Shown piece by piece: positions 7,729 to 17,651 of a stretch of DNA of 44,816 nucleotides. Source of the stretch: Bhargavaea cecembensis DSE10 (GTDB taxonomy: Bacteria; Bacillota; Bacilli; Bacillales_A; Planococcaceae); NCBI RefSeq assembly GCF_000348905.1, contig NZ_AOFT01000020.1, positions 1 through 44,816 on the forward strand, given 5' to 3'. The position numbers and the translations under genes are program-made. The first letter of the stretch is position 1. Each line of letters opens with the position of its first letter. The notes below the pieces were generated by a model, which saw only the letters and a list, made by a program, of their open reading frames with translations, ran no database searches and had not been told where the DNA came from.

Positions 7729-7753
7729 CTTTCGGTGACGGGGAACCTATAAT
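7725..7753 (+). promoter_or_regulatory. sigma-A promoter of tRNA-Arg
   Basis: TTGACT (7725-7730), a 17-bp spacer and a perfect TATAAT (7748-7753), overlapping the ysnB stop. The predicted start is about 7760, some 27 bp upstream of the mature tRNA. Confidence 0.88.
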
Positions 7754-7786
7754 TATCTTTGTCTTGCGCAGCCGCATGGTTGCCCT

Positions 7787-7860
7787 GTCCCAGTAGCTCA
7801 GCAGGATAGAGCAACAGCCTTCTAAGCTGTCGGTCGGGGGTTCGAATCCCTCCTGGGACG
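7787..7860 (+). tRNA. tRNA-Arg (anticodon UCU)
   Basis: A complete cloverleaf: acceptor GTCCCAG/CTGGGAC, D stem GCTC/GAGC, anticodon stem ACAGC/GCTGT with loop CTTCTAA giving anticodon TCT (reads AGA/AGG), T arm GGGGG-TTCGAAT-CCCTC, discriminator G at 7860. CCA is not encoded. It is a single-gene unit with its own promoter and terminator. Confidence 0.96.
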
Positions 7861-7862
7861 TT

Positions 7863-7895
7863 AAAAGCATCGCCGGGTGGCGGTGCTTTTTCTTT
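7863..7895 (+). terminator. rho-independent terminator of tRNA-Arg
   Basis: The 12-bp stem AAAAGCATCGCC (7863-7874) pairs with GGCGGTGCTTTT (7879-7890) with one G-U, and a T-rich tract follows. Confidence 0.85.
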
Positions 7896-7951
7896 TTCGG
7901 GAATCGGAACAGAGGCCTTTGGTCACAGATTTTGTACGGCGGAAAAGCATA

Positions 7952-7980
7952 TGCACAGCGTCCTGCGGCTATGCTATCAT
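7952..7980 (+). promoter_or_regulatory. candidate promoter of the TPR protein gene
   Basis: TGCACA (7952-7957), 17 bp, then TATCAT (7975-7980) with an upstream TG (extended -10). The -35 is weak (4 of 6). Confidence 0.45.
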
Positions 7981-8006
7981 GGATGGAAAGAGAGGGGATG
8001 TGTCGG

Positions 8007-8984
8007 ATGCGCAGGAAAAGGCGACAGCTCAGAAAACACGGCAAGGTCATCGTCATGCCGGGCACTTTTGAACGGCTGATGGATGACGGGCTGCGTGCCG
8101 TCTCCGAAGAACGGTACGATGAGGCCGCGCCCCTTATCCGACAGGCCCTCTCCTATGAACCCGGCAATGCCCGCATGCTCGGCGCACTTACCGTTGCCCT
8201 TTACGAACTGCGGGAGTACGAGGAAGCCAAAGATGCGGCCATCCGGTATCTTAAAGCGGGACCCGCCAACTACATCGAGGCGATGGAGCTTTATCTGTCC
8301 ATCTGTATCCAGCTCCGGGATTATGACGAGGTGGAAGATACCATCTCCGCGCTGCTCGATGAAGGGATCATCCCGCCCGACAGACGGGAAAAGTTCCTTT
8401 ATCTCCAAGGGCTCAACCGGAGGCTGATGGACCGCTACGACGAGCCGCCCGAGTCACCTGAGGAACTGCCGGAACTGGATGAGTTCCTGACCCTTCCGGA
8501 GGGGGAACAGCACAGCCGGCTTTCATCCGTGCCGGACCATGAACTGCCGGCCTGGGGCGAGTTTCTGGCGTCACTGGCCGGACACGATGGTGCGTCGCCC
8601 CTTTTGAAAACCTATGCACTTGTGCTTCTGGCCGGCATCGGTTATTCTTCACCAGTGACGGTCAGAAAGTTCGGGGTGGAGGAAACCGTTGTTCCGGAAC
8701 GGCTGCCCGGGCCCGAAGACCTGCAGAAGGCCGGAGAGGTGGAGGCGATCCTCAAGGGGCACTTTTCACAGGACCCCTCAAAAGAACAGATTGCCGTGCA
8801 GCTGCTGCGCACCTACCGGTTCACGGCCTACCCGTTTGAGTGGCCAGGCCTGTCTGCAGAGGAGGTCGCAGACGCGTACCATACATATATCGAAAGCCTG
8901 TTTGACGGCTCTGATGCCGGCGCACATCCGGTCATCGACCTCATCAACAAAATCGAACTGTTTCACAACGGCCGGCAGCTATGA
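8007..8984 (+). CDS. ysoA: tetratricopeptide-repeat protein, YsoA-like
   Basis: A 325-residue soluble protein with a basic N-terminus (MRRKRRQLRKHGKV) followed by TPR-like helical pairs over about residues 15-125 (for example LRAVSEERYDEAAPLIRQAL and VALYELREYEEAKDAA). The rest is acidic and helical with no enzyme motif. Position upstream of tig matches ysoA in B. subtilis (339 residues). TPRs mediate protein contacts; the partner is unknown. The start at 8007 is chosen because AGAGGGG at 7991-7997 is then 9 bp away; the in-frame ATG at 7998 touches that site. It appears to be a monocistronic unit. Confidence 0.8.
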   Translation: MRRKRRQLRKHGKVIVMPGTFERLMDDGLRAVSEERYDEAAPLIRQALSYEPGNARMLGALTVALYELREYEEAKDAAIRYLKAGPANYIEAMELYLSICIQLRDYDEVEDTISALLDEGIIPPDRREKFLYLQGLNRRLMDRYDEPPESPEELPELDEFLTLPEGEQHSRLSSVPDHELPAWGEFLASLAGHDGASPLLKTYALVLLAGIGYSSPVTVRKFGVEETVVPERLPGPEDLQKAGEVEAILKGHFSQDPSKEQIAVQLLRTYRFTAYPFEWPGLSAEEVADAYHTYIESLFDGSDAGAHPVIDLINKIELFHNGRQL

Positions 8985-8989
8985 AATTC

Positions 8990-9017
8990 TTGAATATGGA
9001 CATATCTGTGCTATACT
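8990..9017 (+). promoter_or_regulatory. sigma-A promoter of tig
   Basis: TTGAAT (8990-8995), 16 bp, TATACT (9012-9017) preceded by TGC (extended -10). It starts just after the stop of the TPR gene. Confidence 0.75.
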
Positions 9018-9086
9018 GAGAAAGTTGTCAAACCAGTGAACGCAAGCGCTGAAAAAGCGAATTATATCGTCTGGAGGTATGTAAAC

Positions 9087-10373
9087 ATGGCAGTAAATTG
9101 GGAAAAGCAGGAAGGTAACCAGGGGATCCTCACGTTTGAAGTCCCTGCTGAAACATTCAACAAAGGCCTTGATCAGGCATTCAAAAAGGTCGTCAAGCAA
9201 GTGAACGTACCAGGCTTCCGCAAAGGGAAAGTACCGCGCAAAATCTTCGAGCAGATGTTCGGCGTGGAGTCCCTCTACCAGGATGCCATCGATGCTGTCC
9301 TGCCTGAGGCTTACACCCATGCAATCGACGAAGCAGGCATTTCTCCGGTGGCACAGCCGGAAATCGATGTCGAGGAAATCGAAAAGGACCAGCCGGTCGT
9401 GTTCAAGGCAAACGTAACGGTCAAGCCCGAAGTCAAGCTTGGCGAATACAAAGGCCTCGAAGTCGAGCGCCAGGACACTGCTGTCACTGACGAAGAGATC
9501 GAAGAGCAGCTGAACGACCGCCGCCAGGGCAATGCGGAGTTCGTCATCAAAGAAGACGAGCCTGCAGCAGAAGGCGATACGGTTGTCATCGACTTTGAAG
9601 GCTTCACGGACGGCGAAGCATTCGAAGGCGGTAAAGCGGAAGGCTACGAGCTTGAGCTCGGATCCGGAAACTTCATCCCGGGCTTCGAAGAGCAGCTCGT
9701 CGGCGTTAAATCCGGCGATTCCAAAGACGTGGAAGTTTCCTTCCCGGAGGAATATCACGCAGCGGAACTCGCAGGCAAGCCGGCTACTTTCAAAGTGACG
9801 GTCCACGAGGTAAAATCCCGTGAGCTTCCTGAACTCAACGACGAGTTCGCAAAAGAAGTTGACAGCGAAGTCGAAAGCCTCGACGAGCTGCGCAACAAGC
9901 TGAAAGAACAGACGGCCCAGGAAAAGCAGGATGCTTCCGAAGCGGCTCTGCGTGATGAGCTTGTCGAGCAGGCTGCGAAAAACGCAGACATCGAAATCCC
10001 TGAAGTAATGGTCGAGAGCGAAGTTGACCGCATGGTCCAGGAATTCGGCCAGCGCCTCCAGCAGCAGGGCATGACGCTCGACCTGTACTACCAGTTCTCC
10101 GGCCAGGACGAAGCGGCACTCCGCGCACAGATGAAGGAAGATGCGGAAACACGCGTGCGTGTATCCCTCGTCCTTGAAGCAATCGCGGAAGCGGAAGGCG
10201 TAACTGTTTCCGAAGAAGACATCCAGGAAGAGCTCCAGACGATGTCCGGCCAGTTCAACATGGACACCGAGCAGATCAAGCAGATCCTCGGCGGCACGGA
10301 AATGCTCGAAAACGATATCCGCTTCAAGAAAACGATCGAGTTCCTCGTCGAAAACGCAAAAATCAGCGAATAA
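9087..10373 (+). CDS. tig: trigger factor (ribosome-associated chaperone, peptidyl-prolyl isomerase)
   Basis: The first chaperone met by nascent chains at the ribosome exit. It has 428 residues, the usual length. The N-terminal ribosome-binding domain carries the family signature [17 protein letters not shown]. An FKBP-type isomerase domain covers roughly residues 150-245 ([20 protein letters not shown] and [17 protein letters not shown]). The C-terminal helical arms form the substrate cradle. The start at 9087 follows TGGAGGTATG and gives the typical N-terminus [10 protein letters not shown]; an in-frame ATG at 9036 would add 17 residues. The tig-clpX-lon order is conserved in Bacillales, and here each gene has its own promoter or hairpin. 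Confidence 0.97.
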   Translation: MAVNWEKQEGNQGILTFEVPAETFNKGLDQAFKKVVKQVNVPGFRKGKVPRKIFEQMFGVESLYQDAIDAVLPEAYTHAIDEAGISPVAQPEIDVEEIEKDQPVVFKANVTVKPEVKLGEYKGLEVERQDTAVTDEEIEEQLNDRRQGNAEFVIKEDEPAAEGDTVVIDFEGFTDGEAFEGGKAEGYELELGSGNFIPGFEEQLVGVKSGDSKDVEVSFPEEYHAAELAGKPATFKVTVHEVKSRELPELNDEFAKEVDSEVESLDELRNKLKEQTAQEKQDASEAALRDELVEQAAKNADIEIPEVMVESEVDRMVQEFGQRLQQQGMTLDLYYQFSGQDEAALRAQMKEDAETRVRVSLVLEAIAEAEGVTVSEEDIQEELQTMSGQFNMDTEQIKQILGGTEMLENDIRFKKTIEFLVENAKISE

Positions 10374-10408
10374 TCCACTTCTGCCTTCAAGGCAAAAATG
10401 AAAGAATC

Positions 10409-10440
10409 AGGCGCCGGTTGACTCCAGCGCCTTCTTTCTT
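10409..10440 (+). terminator. probable terminator after tig
   Basis: AGGCGC (10409-10414) pairs with GCGCCT (10427-10432), with an interrupted inner extension, followed by a T-rich run with interspersed C. Confidence 0.5.
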
Positions 10441-10485
10441 ACATTGGAAAGTTTTTTCGCGCCAGGCGTGACCGGTACGAAATGT

Positions 10486-10514
10486 TTGCCAACGATTAGG
10501 CAATCTTGTAAGAT
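10486..10514 (+). promoter_or_regulatory. sigma-A promoter of clpX with overlapping palindrome
   Basis: TTGCCA (10486-10491), 17 bp, TAAGAT (10509-10514). The -10 lies inside the perfect palindrome CAATCTTGTAAGATTG (10501-10516), which could be an operator. It does not resemble the CtsR or HrcA (CIRCE) sites. Confidence 0.65.
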
Positions 10515-10540
10515 TGTCACTTGAATAGGGGTGAACGACT

Positions 10541-11812
10541 TTGTTTAAATTCAACGATGAAAATGAAAACCTGAACTGCTCCTTCTGCGGCAAACCACAG
10601 GAACAGGTCCGCAAGCTGGTTGCAGGTCCGGGTGTCTATATCTGTGACGAATGCATCGAGCTCTGCTCTGAAATCGTCGAAGAGGAAGTCGGCACCGAAG
10701 AAGGATTCGAGCTGAAGGATGTCCCGAAACCGCGCGATATCCAGACGATCCTCGACGAATACGTGATCGGGCAGGACCGTGCGAAAAAAGCGCTGTCCGT
10801 CGCAGTATACAACCATTACAAACGCGTCAATTCCAACTCCAAGATTGACGATGTTGAATTGGCTAAATCCAATATCGTGCTGATCGGGCCTACGGGGAGC
10901 GGTAAAACCCTCCTTGCCCAGACCCTGGCACGTATCCTTGATGTGCCGTTCGCCATGGCGGATGCCACATCCCTGACCGAGGCCGGCTATGTCGGCGAAG
11001 ACGTCGAAAACATTCTGCTGAAGCTGATCCAGTCCGCGGACTATGATATCGAGCGTGCGGAAAAAGGCATCATCTATATCGACGAGATTGATAAGGTTGC
11101 CCGGAAATCCGAGAACCCGTCGATCACGCGCGATGTATCCGGTGAAGGCGTCCAGCAGGCGCTTCTGAAGATTCTTGAGGGCACGGTTGCAAGTGTCCCG
11201 CCACAGGGCGGCCGCAAGCACCCGCATCAGGAATTCATCCAGATCGATACGACGAATGTCCTGTTCATCGTGGGCGGCGCGTTCGACGGCATCGAAGATA
11301 TCATCAAGCGCCGGATCGGCAAGAAAGTCATCGGCTTCGGGTCCGAGAAGGGAAATGTGGAAGAAGAAGAGTCCCTCCTTTCCCGCCTGATTCCGGAAGA
11401 TCTGCTCCGCTTCGGCCTGATCCCCGAGTTTATCGGGCGCCTGCCTGTTCTTGCGAGCCTGGAGCAGCTGGATGAAGACACACTTGTCCAGATCCTTACA
11501 GGACCGAAGAACGCGGTCGTCAAGCAGTATCAGAAGATGCTCGAACTGGACGGTGTCCGCCTGACCTTTGAAGAGGAAGCACTCCGTGCCATCGCCGCCG
11601 AGGCGATCGAGCGCAAAACAGGCGCTCGCGGACTCCGGTCAATCATCGAGAAAATCATGCTCGATGTCATGTATGACCTGCCTTCCCGTGAAGATGTGCT
11701 CGACTGCATCATCACGAAGGAAGCCGTCACCGACGGAGCGTCCCCGATTCTCCTGGATGAGAACGGCGATCCGATCGACAACGGCTCTGATAACGAAAAG
11801 ACATCGGCTTGA
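10541..11812 (+). CDS. clpX: ClpX, ATPase subunit of the ClpXP protease
   Basis: An AAA+ unfoldase that recognises tagged proteins and feeds them into ClpP. It has 423 residues. The N-terminal zinc-binding domain uses C13, C16, C35 and C38. The Walker A motif GPTGSGKT is at 116-123, and the Walker B IIYIDEID follows. The pore loop GYVGEDVE, the RKH loop and the IGF tripeptide that docks on ClpP (in [11 protein letters not shown]) are all present, so ClpP partnership is expected; clpP is not in the window. The start is TTG at 10541 with AGGGGTG upstream, giving [10 protein letters not shown], like B. subtilis MFKFNEEK. A strong terminator follows. Confidence 0.97.
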   Translation: MFKFNDENENLNCSFCGKPQEQVRKLVAGPGVYICDECIELCSEIVEEEVGTEEGFELKDVPKPRDIQTILDEYVIGQDRAKKALSVAVYNHYKRVNSNSKIDDVELAKSNIVLIGPTGSGKTLLAQTLARILDVPFAMADATSLTEAGYVGEDVENILLKLIQSADYDIERAEKGIIYIDEIDKVARKSENPSITRDVSGEGVQQALLKILEGTVASVPPQGGRKHPHQEFIQIDTTNVLFIVGGAFDGIEDIIKRRIGKKVIGFGSEKGNVEEEESLLSRLIPEDLLRFGLIPEFIGRLPVLASLEQLDEDTLVQILTGPKNAVVKQYQKMLELDGVRLTFEEEALRAIAAEAIERKTGARGLRSIIEKIMLDVMYDLPSREDVLDCIITKEAVTDGASPILLDENGDPIDNGSDNEKTSA

Positions 11813-11821
11813 TCCAACAGG

Positions 11822-11875
11822 AAGAGCCGGCATCCTTCTGCCGTCTGAACGGCGCGGGCGGATGCCGGCTCTTTT
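11822..11875 (+). terminator. terminator after clpX
   Basis: A perfect 14-bp stem AAGAGCCGGCATCC (11822-11835) with 11860-11873, a 24-nt loop, and a short T run. In B. subtilis lonB lies at this point; here only the hairpin and 120 bp separate clpX from lonA. Confidence 0.75.
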
Positions 11876-11935
11876 CGCACCCGATGCGTTTTAACCCGTC
11901 CGGAAACGGACATGAATACATGGAGGTGACTCCGA

Positions 11936-14260
11936 ATGCCGATAACCAAACTGAACCGCATCCCATACCTGCCTTTGCGCGGGATGCTGGTGTTTCCGAA
12001 AATGGTGCTCCACATCGATGTCGGCCGTGAACGGTCGATGGCGGCGATCGAGCAGGCCATCGTGGAGGAAAATCAGATTTTCCTCGTTTCCCAGCGGGAT
12101 ATTTCCGTAGAACAGCCGACTCTTGAAGAACTGTACGAAGTCGGGATCCTTGCGGAAGTGAAGCAGACGGTCAAGCTCCCGAACGGGACAATGAGGGTGC
12201 TGATCGAAGGGGTGGACCGTGCAAAGCTGATCGCCCTGGATGACGGGGATGCTTTTTCCACAGCCGACATTGAATTGATCGAGCCGGATATGGAAGCGGA
12301 CATCGAGCACGAGGCCCTGATGCGGACTTTGCTCGAGCAGTTCAAGAAATATTCAAAGCTCTCCAAGAAAGTCACCGATGAGACATATGAATCGGTAGCG
12401 GATATTTCCGAGCCCGGACGCCTTGCCGATATGGTGGCGGCAAATCTGCCGCTGAAAGTGGCAGGCAAGCAGGAAGTGCTTGAGCTGTTCAACGTCAAGG
12501 AACGGATCGAATGGCTGATCAGCCGTCTTCTCAATGAGCAGGAAGTGCTCAGCCTGGAGAAGAAAATCAACAAGCGCGTCAAGGAAGCAATGGAAAAGAC
12601 GCAGAAAGAGTTTTATCTGCGCGAACAGATGAAGGCAATCCAGACGGAACTCGGCGATGCGGACGGCAAGGGCGGGGAAGCGGCCGAACTGCGTGAGCGG
12701 ATTCTGGAGTCGGGCATGCCGAAACATGCCCTGACAGCAGCACTGCGCGAGCTGGACCGCTATGAGCGACTTCCTGCCGCAGCCGCGGAAAGCGGCGTGA
12801 TCCGCAGCTATATCGACTGGCTTCTCGCTCTCCCGTGGACCGAGGAAACAGAGGACCGCCTTGACCTGAACCGCGCCGAGCGGATCCTGAACCGGGACCA
12901 TGACGGCCTAGAGCAGGTCAAGGAGCGGATCCTCGAATACCTGGCCGTCCAGCAGATGACCGGTTCGCTCCGCGGGCCGATCCTTTGCCTGTCCGGACCT
13001 CCCGGCGTCGGGAAAACGTCACTGGCACGTTCCATCGCTGAATCTCTCGGACGGAAGTTCGTCAGGATCGCGCTTGGCGGCGTGAGGGACGAATCGGAAA
13101 TACGCGGCCACCGCCGGACTTATGTCGGCGCGATGCCGGGCCGGATCATCCAGGGGATGCGCAAAGCGGGCACGATCAATCCGGTCTTCCTGCTGGATGA
13201 AATCGACAAGATGTCGAACGACTTCCGCGGAGACCCGTCTTCCGCAATGCTTGAAGTGCTCGATCCGGAACAGAACCACAACTTCAGTGACCACTATATT
13301 GAAGAAACCTATGATCTTTCTAAAGTGATGTTCGTCGCGACGGCGAACGACCTCAGCATGATCCCGGGACCGCTTCGCGACCGCATGGAAATCATTACGA
13401 TTCCGGGTTATACCGAGCTGGAAAAACAGCTGATCGCGAAAAATCACCTGTATCCGAGACAGCTGGAGCGCCACGGTCTCACGAAGGCCCAACTCCGCAT
13501 TTCTGATGAAGCATTCCGATATCTGATCCGCTACTACACGCGCGAAGCCGGTGTGCGTTCATTGGAGCGGCAGATTGCCGCCATCGCGCGCAAAGCGGTG
13601 AAGAGGATCGTATCCGGCAAAAACAAGCGTGTACAGGTATCGCCGAAAGTCGTCACGGACATGCTCGGGAAGCCGAAATTCCGCTATGGCATGGCCGAAC
13701 AGGAAAATCAGGTCGGCGCCGCGACGGGCCTGGCGTACACGACTGTGGGCGGGGACACGCTCCAGATCGAAGTGTCCCTTTCGGCGGGCAAGGGCCAGCT
13801 GATCCTGACAGGCAAGCTCGGTGATGTCATGAAGGAGTCTGCCCAGACGGCTCTTTCCTATGTCCGCTCCCATGCAGAGGAGCTCGGCATCGATCCCGCT
13901 TTCCATGAAGGCACCGATATCCATATCCACGTACCGGAAGGGGCCGTTCCGAAAGACGGGCCTTCCGCCGGCATCACGATCGCGACTGCGCTCGTCTCGG
14001 CACTGACCAGGCGCCCCGTGCGTCGGGAAGTCGGCATGACGGGCGAAATCACGCTCCGCGGAAGGGTCCTGCCGATCGGCGGCCTGAAAGAAAAGACACT
14101 AAGCGCGCACCGCGCAGGACTGACGACCATCATCATCCCGGCGGACAATGAACGGGATATCGAAGACATCCCTGATACGGTCCGTGAAGAGCTGACGTTC
14201 CATCCGGTCAATAACGTGACGGAAGTGCTGCAGATCGCGCTGGAGGAGGAACGCAAATGA
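11936..14260 (+). CDS. lonA: ATP-dependent protease LonA
   Basis: A cytosolic AAA+ serine protease that degrades misfolded and regulatory proteins as a homohexamer. It has 774 residues, identical in length to B. subtilis LonA. The LAN substrate-binding domain starts with [20 protein letters not shown]; a coiled-coil linker contains [20 protein letters not shown]. The ATPase has Walker [10 protein letters not shown], Walker [11 protein letters not shown] and the [14 protein letters not shown] segment. The C-terminal protease domain has the catalytic Ser in [10 protein letters not shown] and the Lys in [20 protein letters not shown] precedes the ATG. The stop overlaps the engB start by 4 bp (ATGA). 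Confidence 0.97.
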   Translation: MPITKLNRIPYLPLRGMLVFPKMVLHIDVGRERSMAAIEQAIVEENQIFLVSQRDISVEQPTLEELYEVGILAEVKQTVKLPNGTMRVLIEGVDRAKLIALDDGDAFSTADIELIEPDMEADIEHEALMRTLLEQFKKYSKLSKKVTDETYESVADISEPGRLADMVAANLPLKVAGKQEVLELFNVKERIEWLISRLLNEQEVLSLEKKINKRVKEAMEKTQKEFYLREQMKAIQTELGDADGKGGEAAELRERILESGMPKHALTAALRELDRYERLPAAAAESGVIRSYIDWLLALPWTEETEDRLDLNRAERILNRDHDGLEQVKERILEYLAVQQMTGSLRGPILCLSGPPGVGKTSLARSIAESLGRKFVRIALGGVRDESEIRGHRRTYVGAMPGRIIQGMRKAGTINPVFLLDEIDKMSNDFRGDPSSAMLEVLDPEQNHNFSDHYIEETYDLSKVMFVATANDLSMIPGPLRDRMEIITIPGYTELEKQLIAKNHLYPRQLERHGLTKAQLRISDEAFRYLIRYYTREAGVRSLERQIAAIARKAVKRIVSGKNKRVQVSPKVVTDMLGKPKFRYGMAEQENQVGAATGLAYTTVGGDTLQIEVSLSAGKGQLILTGKLGDVMKESAQTALSYVRSHAEELGIDPAFHEGTDIHIHVPEGAVPKDGPSAGITIATALVSALTRRPVRREVGMTGEITLRGRVLPIGGLKEKTLSAHRAGLTTIIIPADNERDIEDIPDTVREELTFHPVNNVTEVLQIALEEERK

Positions 14261-14841
14261 AAGTCAATCACGCCGAAATCACCATCAGCGCGGTCAAGCC
14301 GGAACAGTATCCCGACGAGGGCTATCCTGAATTCGCACTGGCCGGACGCTCGAATGTCGGGAAGTCATCATTCATCAACAAGATGATCGGCCGCAAAAGC
14401 CTCGCCCGTACGTCGTCCAAGCCGGGGAAGACACAGACGCTGAATTTCTACAAGATTGAGGAAACCTTCTATTTTGTTGACGTCCCGGGCTACGGCTACG
14501 CAAAAGTATCCAAATCGGAGCGGGAGGCCTGGGGCAAGATGATCGAGCGGTACATCACGGGCCGCGAGCAGCTCAAGTCCGTCATCCAGCTGATCGACCT
14601 CCGCCACCCGCCCACAGAGGACGATATCCTCATGTACGATTTCCTGAAACACTACAACCTTCCGACGATCGTCGTTGCCACAAAGGCCGACAAGATCCCG
14701 AGAAGCAAACTGCAGAAGCACCGGAAAATCATCAAGGAAGCCCTCGATCTCGAAGAAGGCGACCCGCTGATCCTGTTCTCTTCCGAAACCGGACAGGGCA
14801 AGGAAGAAGCATGGGCCATCCTTGAAGAACGCATGAAGTGA
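14257..14841 (+). CDS. engB: ribosome biogenesis GTP-binding protein EngB (YsxC)
   Basis: A small essential GTPase of the TrmE-Era-EngA-EngB class involved in 50S subunit assembly. It has 194 residues. The G motifs are G1 [10 protein letters not shown]3 DVPGYGYAK and G4 TKADK. It opens with the family-typical [17 protein letters not shown]. Translation is coupled to lonA through the ATGA overlap, the same arrangement as in B. subtilis lonA-ysxC. A hairpin with a T run follows. Confidence 0.96.
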   Translation: MKVNHAEITISAVKPEQYPDEGYPEFALAGRSNVGKSSFINKMIGRKSLARTSSKPGKTQTLNFYKIEETFYFVDVPGYGYAKVSKSEREAWGKMIERYITGREQLKSVIQLIDLRHPPTEDDILMYDFLKHYNLPTIVVATKADKIPRSKLQKHRKIIKEALDLEEGDPLILFSSETGQGKEEAWAILEERMK

Positions 14842-14853
14842 GCAAGAGAAAAC

Positions 14854-14890
14854 CGGCGCCGGTCCCGATGGGGAAAGGCGCTGTTTTTTT
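14854..14890 (+). terminator. terminator of lonA-engB
   Basis: CGGCGCC (14854-14860) pairs with GGCGCTG (14877-14883) with one G-U, an inner TCCC/GGGG pairing is possible, and seven T residues follow. Confidence 0.75.
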
Positions 14891-15201
14891 TATTGCCGGA
14901 AACGAATGAGGAGATCGGTTGCGGGAATGATGAGACTGCAAGGACGAACGATGAAATTACACCCTGATTCATGCTGATGATTAGCCTGGCCCATGTAATC
15001 ATGGCGGACTGCAGCGGAGGGCCGACTGCGAAATACCGGTCGTTTCATAAAGGACTGCTGCTGTCGAATTCACGAATGGGCTGAAGCATACATTGGTACA
15101 TTAACACGCACGCTATGGAACAATACGGAGCCAATATGGTTTAATCCTGCGGCCGGATGTATATAGACAACCATATCCTTTATTTGCATCAGGCATGACC
15201 T
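14891..15201. other. gene-free stretch upstream of the hem operon
   Basis: No convincing coding sequence is seen on either strand. It contains two inverted repeats of unknown meaning: ATGATTA (14977-14983) with TAATCAT (14996-15002), and ATATGGTT (15134-15141) with AACCATAT (15169-15176). The first could form a hairpin; the second has a 27-nt spacer. No known riboswitch motif is recognised. Confidence 0.4.
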
Positions 15202-15230
15202 TTGATTCATCGGGTGCCTTTTGCTATACT
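15202..15230 (+). promoter_or_regulatory. sigma-A promoter of the hem operon (distal)
   Basis: TTGATT (15202-15207), 17 bp, TATACT (15225-15230) preceded by TTGC, an extended -10. The predicted start at about 15237 falls inside the PerR-like box. A second possible extended -10 (TGGTATAAT, 15302-15310) lies nearer the gene but has no good -35. Confidence 0.8.
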
Positions 15231-15234
15231 TACA

Positions 15235-15249
15235 TTGTAATCATTATAA
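15235..15249. promoter_or_regulatory. PerR box at the hemA promoter
   Basis: TTGTAATCATTATAA matches the PerR/Fur-family consensus TTATAATNATTATAA at every position but the third. It overlaps the predicted transcription start. In B. subtilis the hemAXCDBL operon is repressed by the peroxide sensor PerR, so the same control is likely here. Confidence 0.8.
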
Positions 15250-15352
15250 AGTAGCTTTCATGGCTTGTTCACAATTGTGCCGGTCCGCTTCCGCGGGGAC
15301 GTGGTATAATGGGAGCCGTGAAATGAAAGAACGTGAGAGGTGTGACACCTTT

Positions 15353-16714
15353 ATGTATTCCATTGTCGTCGGTGTAAACTACCGGACGGCGCCTGTCGAG
15401 CTCAGGGAGCGGCTCAGTTTCCTTGAGTCCGACCTTCCCGCGGCCATGCAGGCGCTGCAGAATGAAAAGAGCATCCTGGAGAATGTCATTGTCTCGACTT
15501 GCAACCGCACCGAGATTTATGCCGTCGGGGATCAGCTCCACACCGTACGTTATTATGTCAAACGGTTCCTCGCGAAGTGGTTCGGGATGGAGCTGGAAGA
15601 GATCGAACCGTACCTCACCATCGAAGTGCAGGACGAAGCGGTACGTCATCTGTACAAGGTCGCTGCAGGCATCGACTCGATGGTGCTCGGCGAAACCCAG
15701 ATTCTCGGCCAGGTCCGTTCAAGCTTTCTTATCGGCCAGGAGCACGGCACGACCGGTACGGTCTTTAACGAGCTGTTCAAGCGGGCGATCACCAATGCGA
15801 AGCGTGCGCATTCCGAAACGGAGATTGGTGAAAATGCCGTATCCGTCTCCTATGCGGCAGTCGAACTGGCCAAAAAGATCTTCGGTTCGCTCAACCGCAA
15901 GCATGTCGTGATTGTCGGAGCGGGCAAGATGGGCGAGCTGGCCATCAAGAACCTATACGGAAGCGGAGTCGGCAAGGTGACCGTCATCAACCGTACGCTA
16001 AGCAAGGCGGAGGCGATGGCCGAGAAGTTCAACGGTACGGCCAAGCCGATGAATGAACTCCAGTGCTCTTTGCTTGAGGCTGATATCGTGATCAGTTCAA
16101 CAGGCGCGCAGGATTTCGTCATCGATTACGATATGATGGAAAATGTCGAAAAGCTCCGGAAGGGCAAGCCGCTCTTCATGGTCGACATCGCGGTTCCCCG
16201 TGACCTCGACCCGAAAATCGGCGACCTGCCGAACGTCTTCCTGTATGACATCGATGACCTGCACGGAATTGTCGAAGCGAACCTTGCCGAGCGCCGTCGC
16301 GCCGCCGATCAGATCATGGATATGATCGAAACGGAGATTGTCTCCTTCGACGAATGGCTGACGACGCTCGGCGTCGTTCCGGTCATCTCCGCACTCCGCA
16401 AGAAGGCACTTTCCATCCAGGAAGAAACGATGGAAAGCATCCTCAACAAGATGCCGGACCTGACGGAGCGCGAGAAGAAAGTCCTCAGCAAGCATACAAA
16501 GTCAATCATCAACCAGATGCTGAAGGAACCGATCCTGCAGGCCAAGGAAATCGCGGGATCACCGGATGCCGCCCGGCAACTGGAGCTGTTCCAGCGGATC
16601 TTCGGAATCGAAGAAGCCGTCGCGGAAGAGTATGCCGAAACTGCGGTACGTGCAAAGGAAAAACGGGCCAAGGAAGCCAGCCTTGCCGCCATGAAACCGT
16701 CACCGGCTCACTGA
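15353..16714 (+). CDS. hemA: glutamyl-tRNA reductase
   Basis: The first committed enzyme of C5-pathway tetrapyrrole synthesis, reducing glutamyl-tRNA to glutamate-1-semialdehyde with NADPH. It has 453 residues. The catalytic Cys50 lies in [11 protein letters not shown]. The signature [12 protein letters not shown] follows, and the NADPH domain contains [19 protein letters not shown]. The C-terminal dimerisation domain is typical. The start at 15353 gives [20 protein letters not shown], aligning with B. subtilis HemA, with GAGAGG about 12 bp upstream. An in-frame ATG at 15221 lies ahead of the predicted transcription start and is rejected. It is the first gene of hemAXCDBL. Confidence 0.96.
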   Translation: MYSIVVGVNYRTAPVELRERLSFLESDLPAAMQALQNEKSILENVIVSTCNRTEIYAVGDQLHTVRYYVKRFLAKWFGMELEEIEPYLTIEVQDEAVRHLYKVAAGIDSMVLGETQILGQVRSSFLIGQEHGTTGTVFNELFKRAITNAKRAHSETEIGENAVSVSYAAVELAKKIFGSLNRKHVVIVGAGKMGELAIKNLYGSGVGKVTVINRTLSKAEAMAEKFNGTAKPMNELQCSLLEADIVISSTGAQDFVIDYDMMENVEKLRKGKPLFMVDIAVPRDLDPKIGDLPNVFLYDIDDLHGIVEANLAERRRAADQIMDMIETEIVSFDEWLTTLGVVPVISALRKKALSIQEETMESILNKMPDLTEREKKVLSKHTKSIINQMLKEPILQAKEIAGSPDAARQLELFQRIFGIEEAVAEEYAETAVRAKEKRAKEASLAAMKPSPAH

Positions 16715-16722
16715 TTGTTTTT

Positions 16723-16777
16723 AAAGGGCGTTTCCGCATCTATGTGATACACTATAGACGCGGAAACGCCCTTTTTT
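16723..16777 (+). terminator. strong hairpin with T run between hemA and hemX
   Basis: A perfect 15-bp stem AAAGGGCGTTTCCGC (16723-16737) with 16760-16774, a 22-nt loop, and T residues to 16777. It starts 9 bp after hemA and ends 22 bp before hemX, so it should lower expression of the remaining hem genes relative to hemA. Confidence 0.85.
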
Positions 16778-16798
16778 ATAAGAAAGCAGAGGGTTTCA

Positions 16799-17629
16799 AT
16801 GACCGAAATCGGACTGATGAGGCTGCATGAGCTCATGGTCGTCCTCTATGCGGCCAGCCTCGTGTTTTATTTTATCGACTTTCTGAACAGCCAGCCGAAG
16901 GCGAGGAAGGCGGCATTTTACACGCTCTCCGCTGTCTGGATCATGCAGACGCTGTTTCTCGTCGGAAACATCGTGGAAGAGCAGCGTTTTCCGGTGCTCA
17001 GCCTTTCGGAAGGAATCAATTTTTACGCATGGCTGCTGATTACGATGTCGCTCGTCGTTCACTTTTTCAGGAAAGCGGATTTCGCGGTATTCTTCCTGAA
17101 TGTGATCGGCTTCGCGGCAGTCGTCATCACGGCCTTCGGGGAAGCGGGGACGTCCGACAGCGCGGTCGGGGAGGCACTAATCTCGGAGCTGCTGTTTATC
17201 CATATCACCTCTGCGATGATCTCCTACACGGCCTTTTCACTGTCGTTCGTTTTTGCGATCCTTTATCTGCTACTGTACCGTTCGCTAAAACAGAAAAAAT
17301 GGGACGGGCAGTGGGGCAGGCTGCCTTCACTGGACCAGGCAAGGCGGGCGATGACGATCTCTGTTGTCATTGGAGTGCCTGTCCTGTTGGTCAGCCTGAT
17401 CCTCGGGCTGCAGTGGGCCTTTATCGCAGCAGGGCCGTTCCCTGTATGGGACCCGAAAATCGTCGGGTCGTTCCTGCTGCTCATCATTTACTGTGTTCTG
17501 CTTGTCCTGCAGAACCGCGGCAAGCTGAACGGTCCTGATATCGCATGGGGCCATATCCTGTCATTCCTTGCGGTAATCGTGAACTTCCTGCTGATCAGCA
17601 GGTTATCCGTGTTTCATTTCTGGTACTGA
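16799..17629 (+). CDS. hemX: HemX, integral membrane protein of the hem operon (CcsA-like)
   Basis: A 276-residue polytopic protein with about eight membrane segments, the same length as B. subtilis HemX. It belongs to the cytochrome c assembly/CcsA-like membrane family. In B. subtilis HemX lowers the amount of glutamyl-tRNA reductase and so tunes haem synthesis; that role is assumed here from position and similarity. Conserved-looking features are LSEGINFYAWLLITMSL, HITSAMISYTAFSLSF and the C-terminal DIAWGHILSFLAVIVNFLL. GCAGAGGG precedes the ATG. It follows the hemA hairpin and precedes hemC by 22 bp. Confidence 0.92.
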   Translation: MTEIGLMRLHELMVVLYAASLVFYFIDFLNSQPKARKAAFYTLSAVWIMQTLFLVGNIVEEQRFPVLSLSEGINFYAWLLITMSLVVHFFRKADFAVFFLNVIGFAAVVITAFGEAGTSDSAVGEALISELLFIHITSAMISYTAFSLSFVFAILYLLLYRSLKQKKWDGQWGRLPSLDQARRAMTISVVIGVPVLLVSLILGLQWAFIAAGPFPVWDPKIVGSFLLLIIYCVLLVLQNRGKLNGPDIAWGHILSFLAVIVNFLLISRLSVFHFWY

Positions 17630-17651
17630 TATTTGAAAGGGTGGGTTCTTT

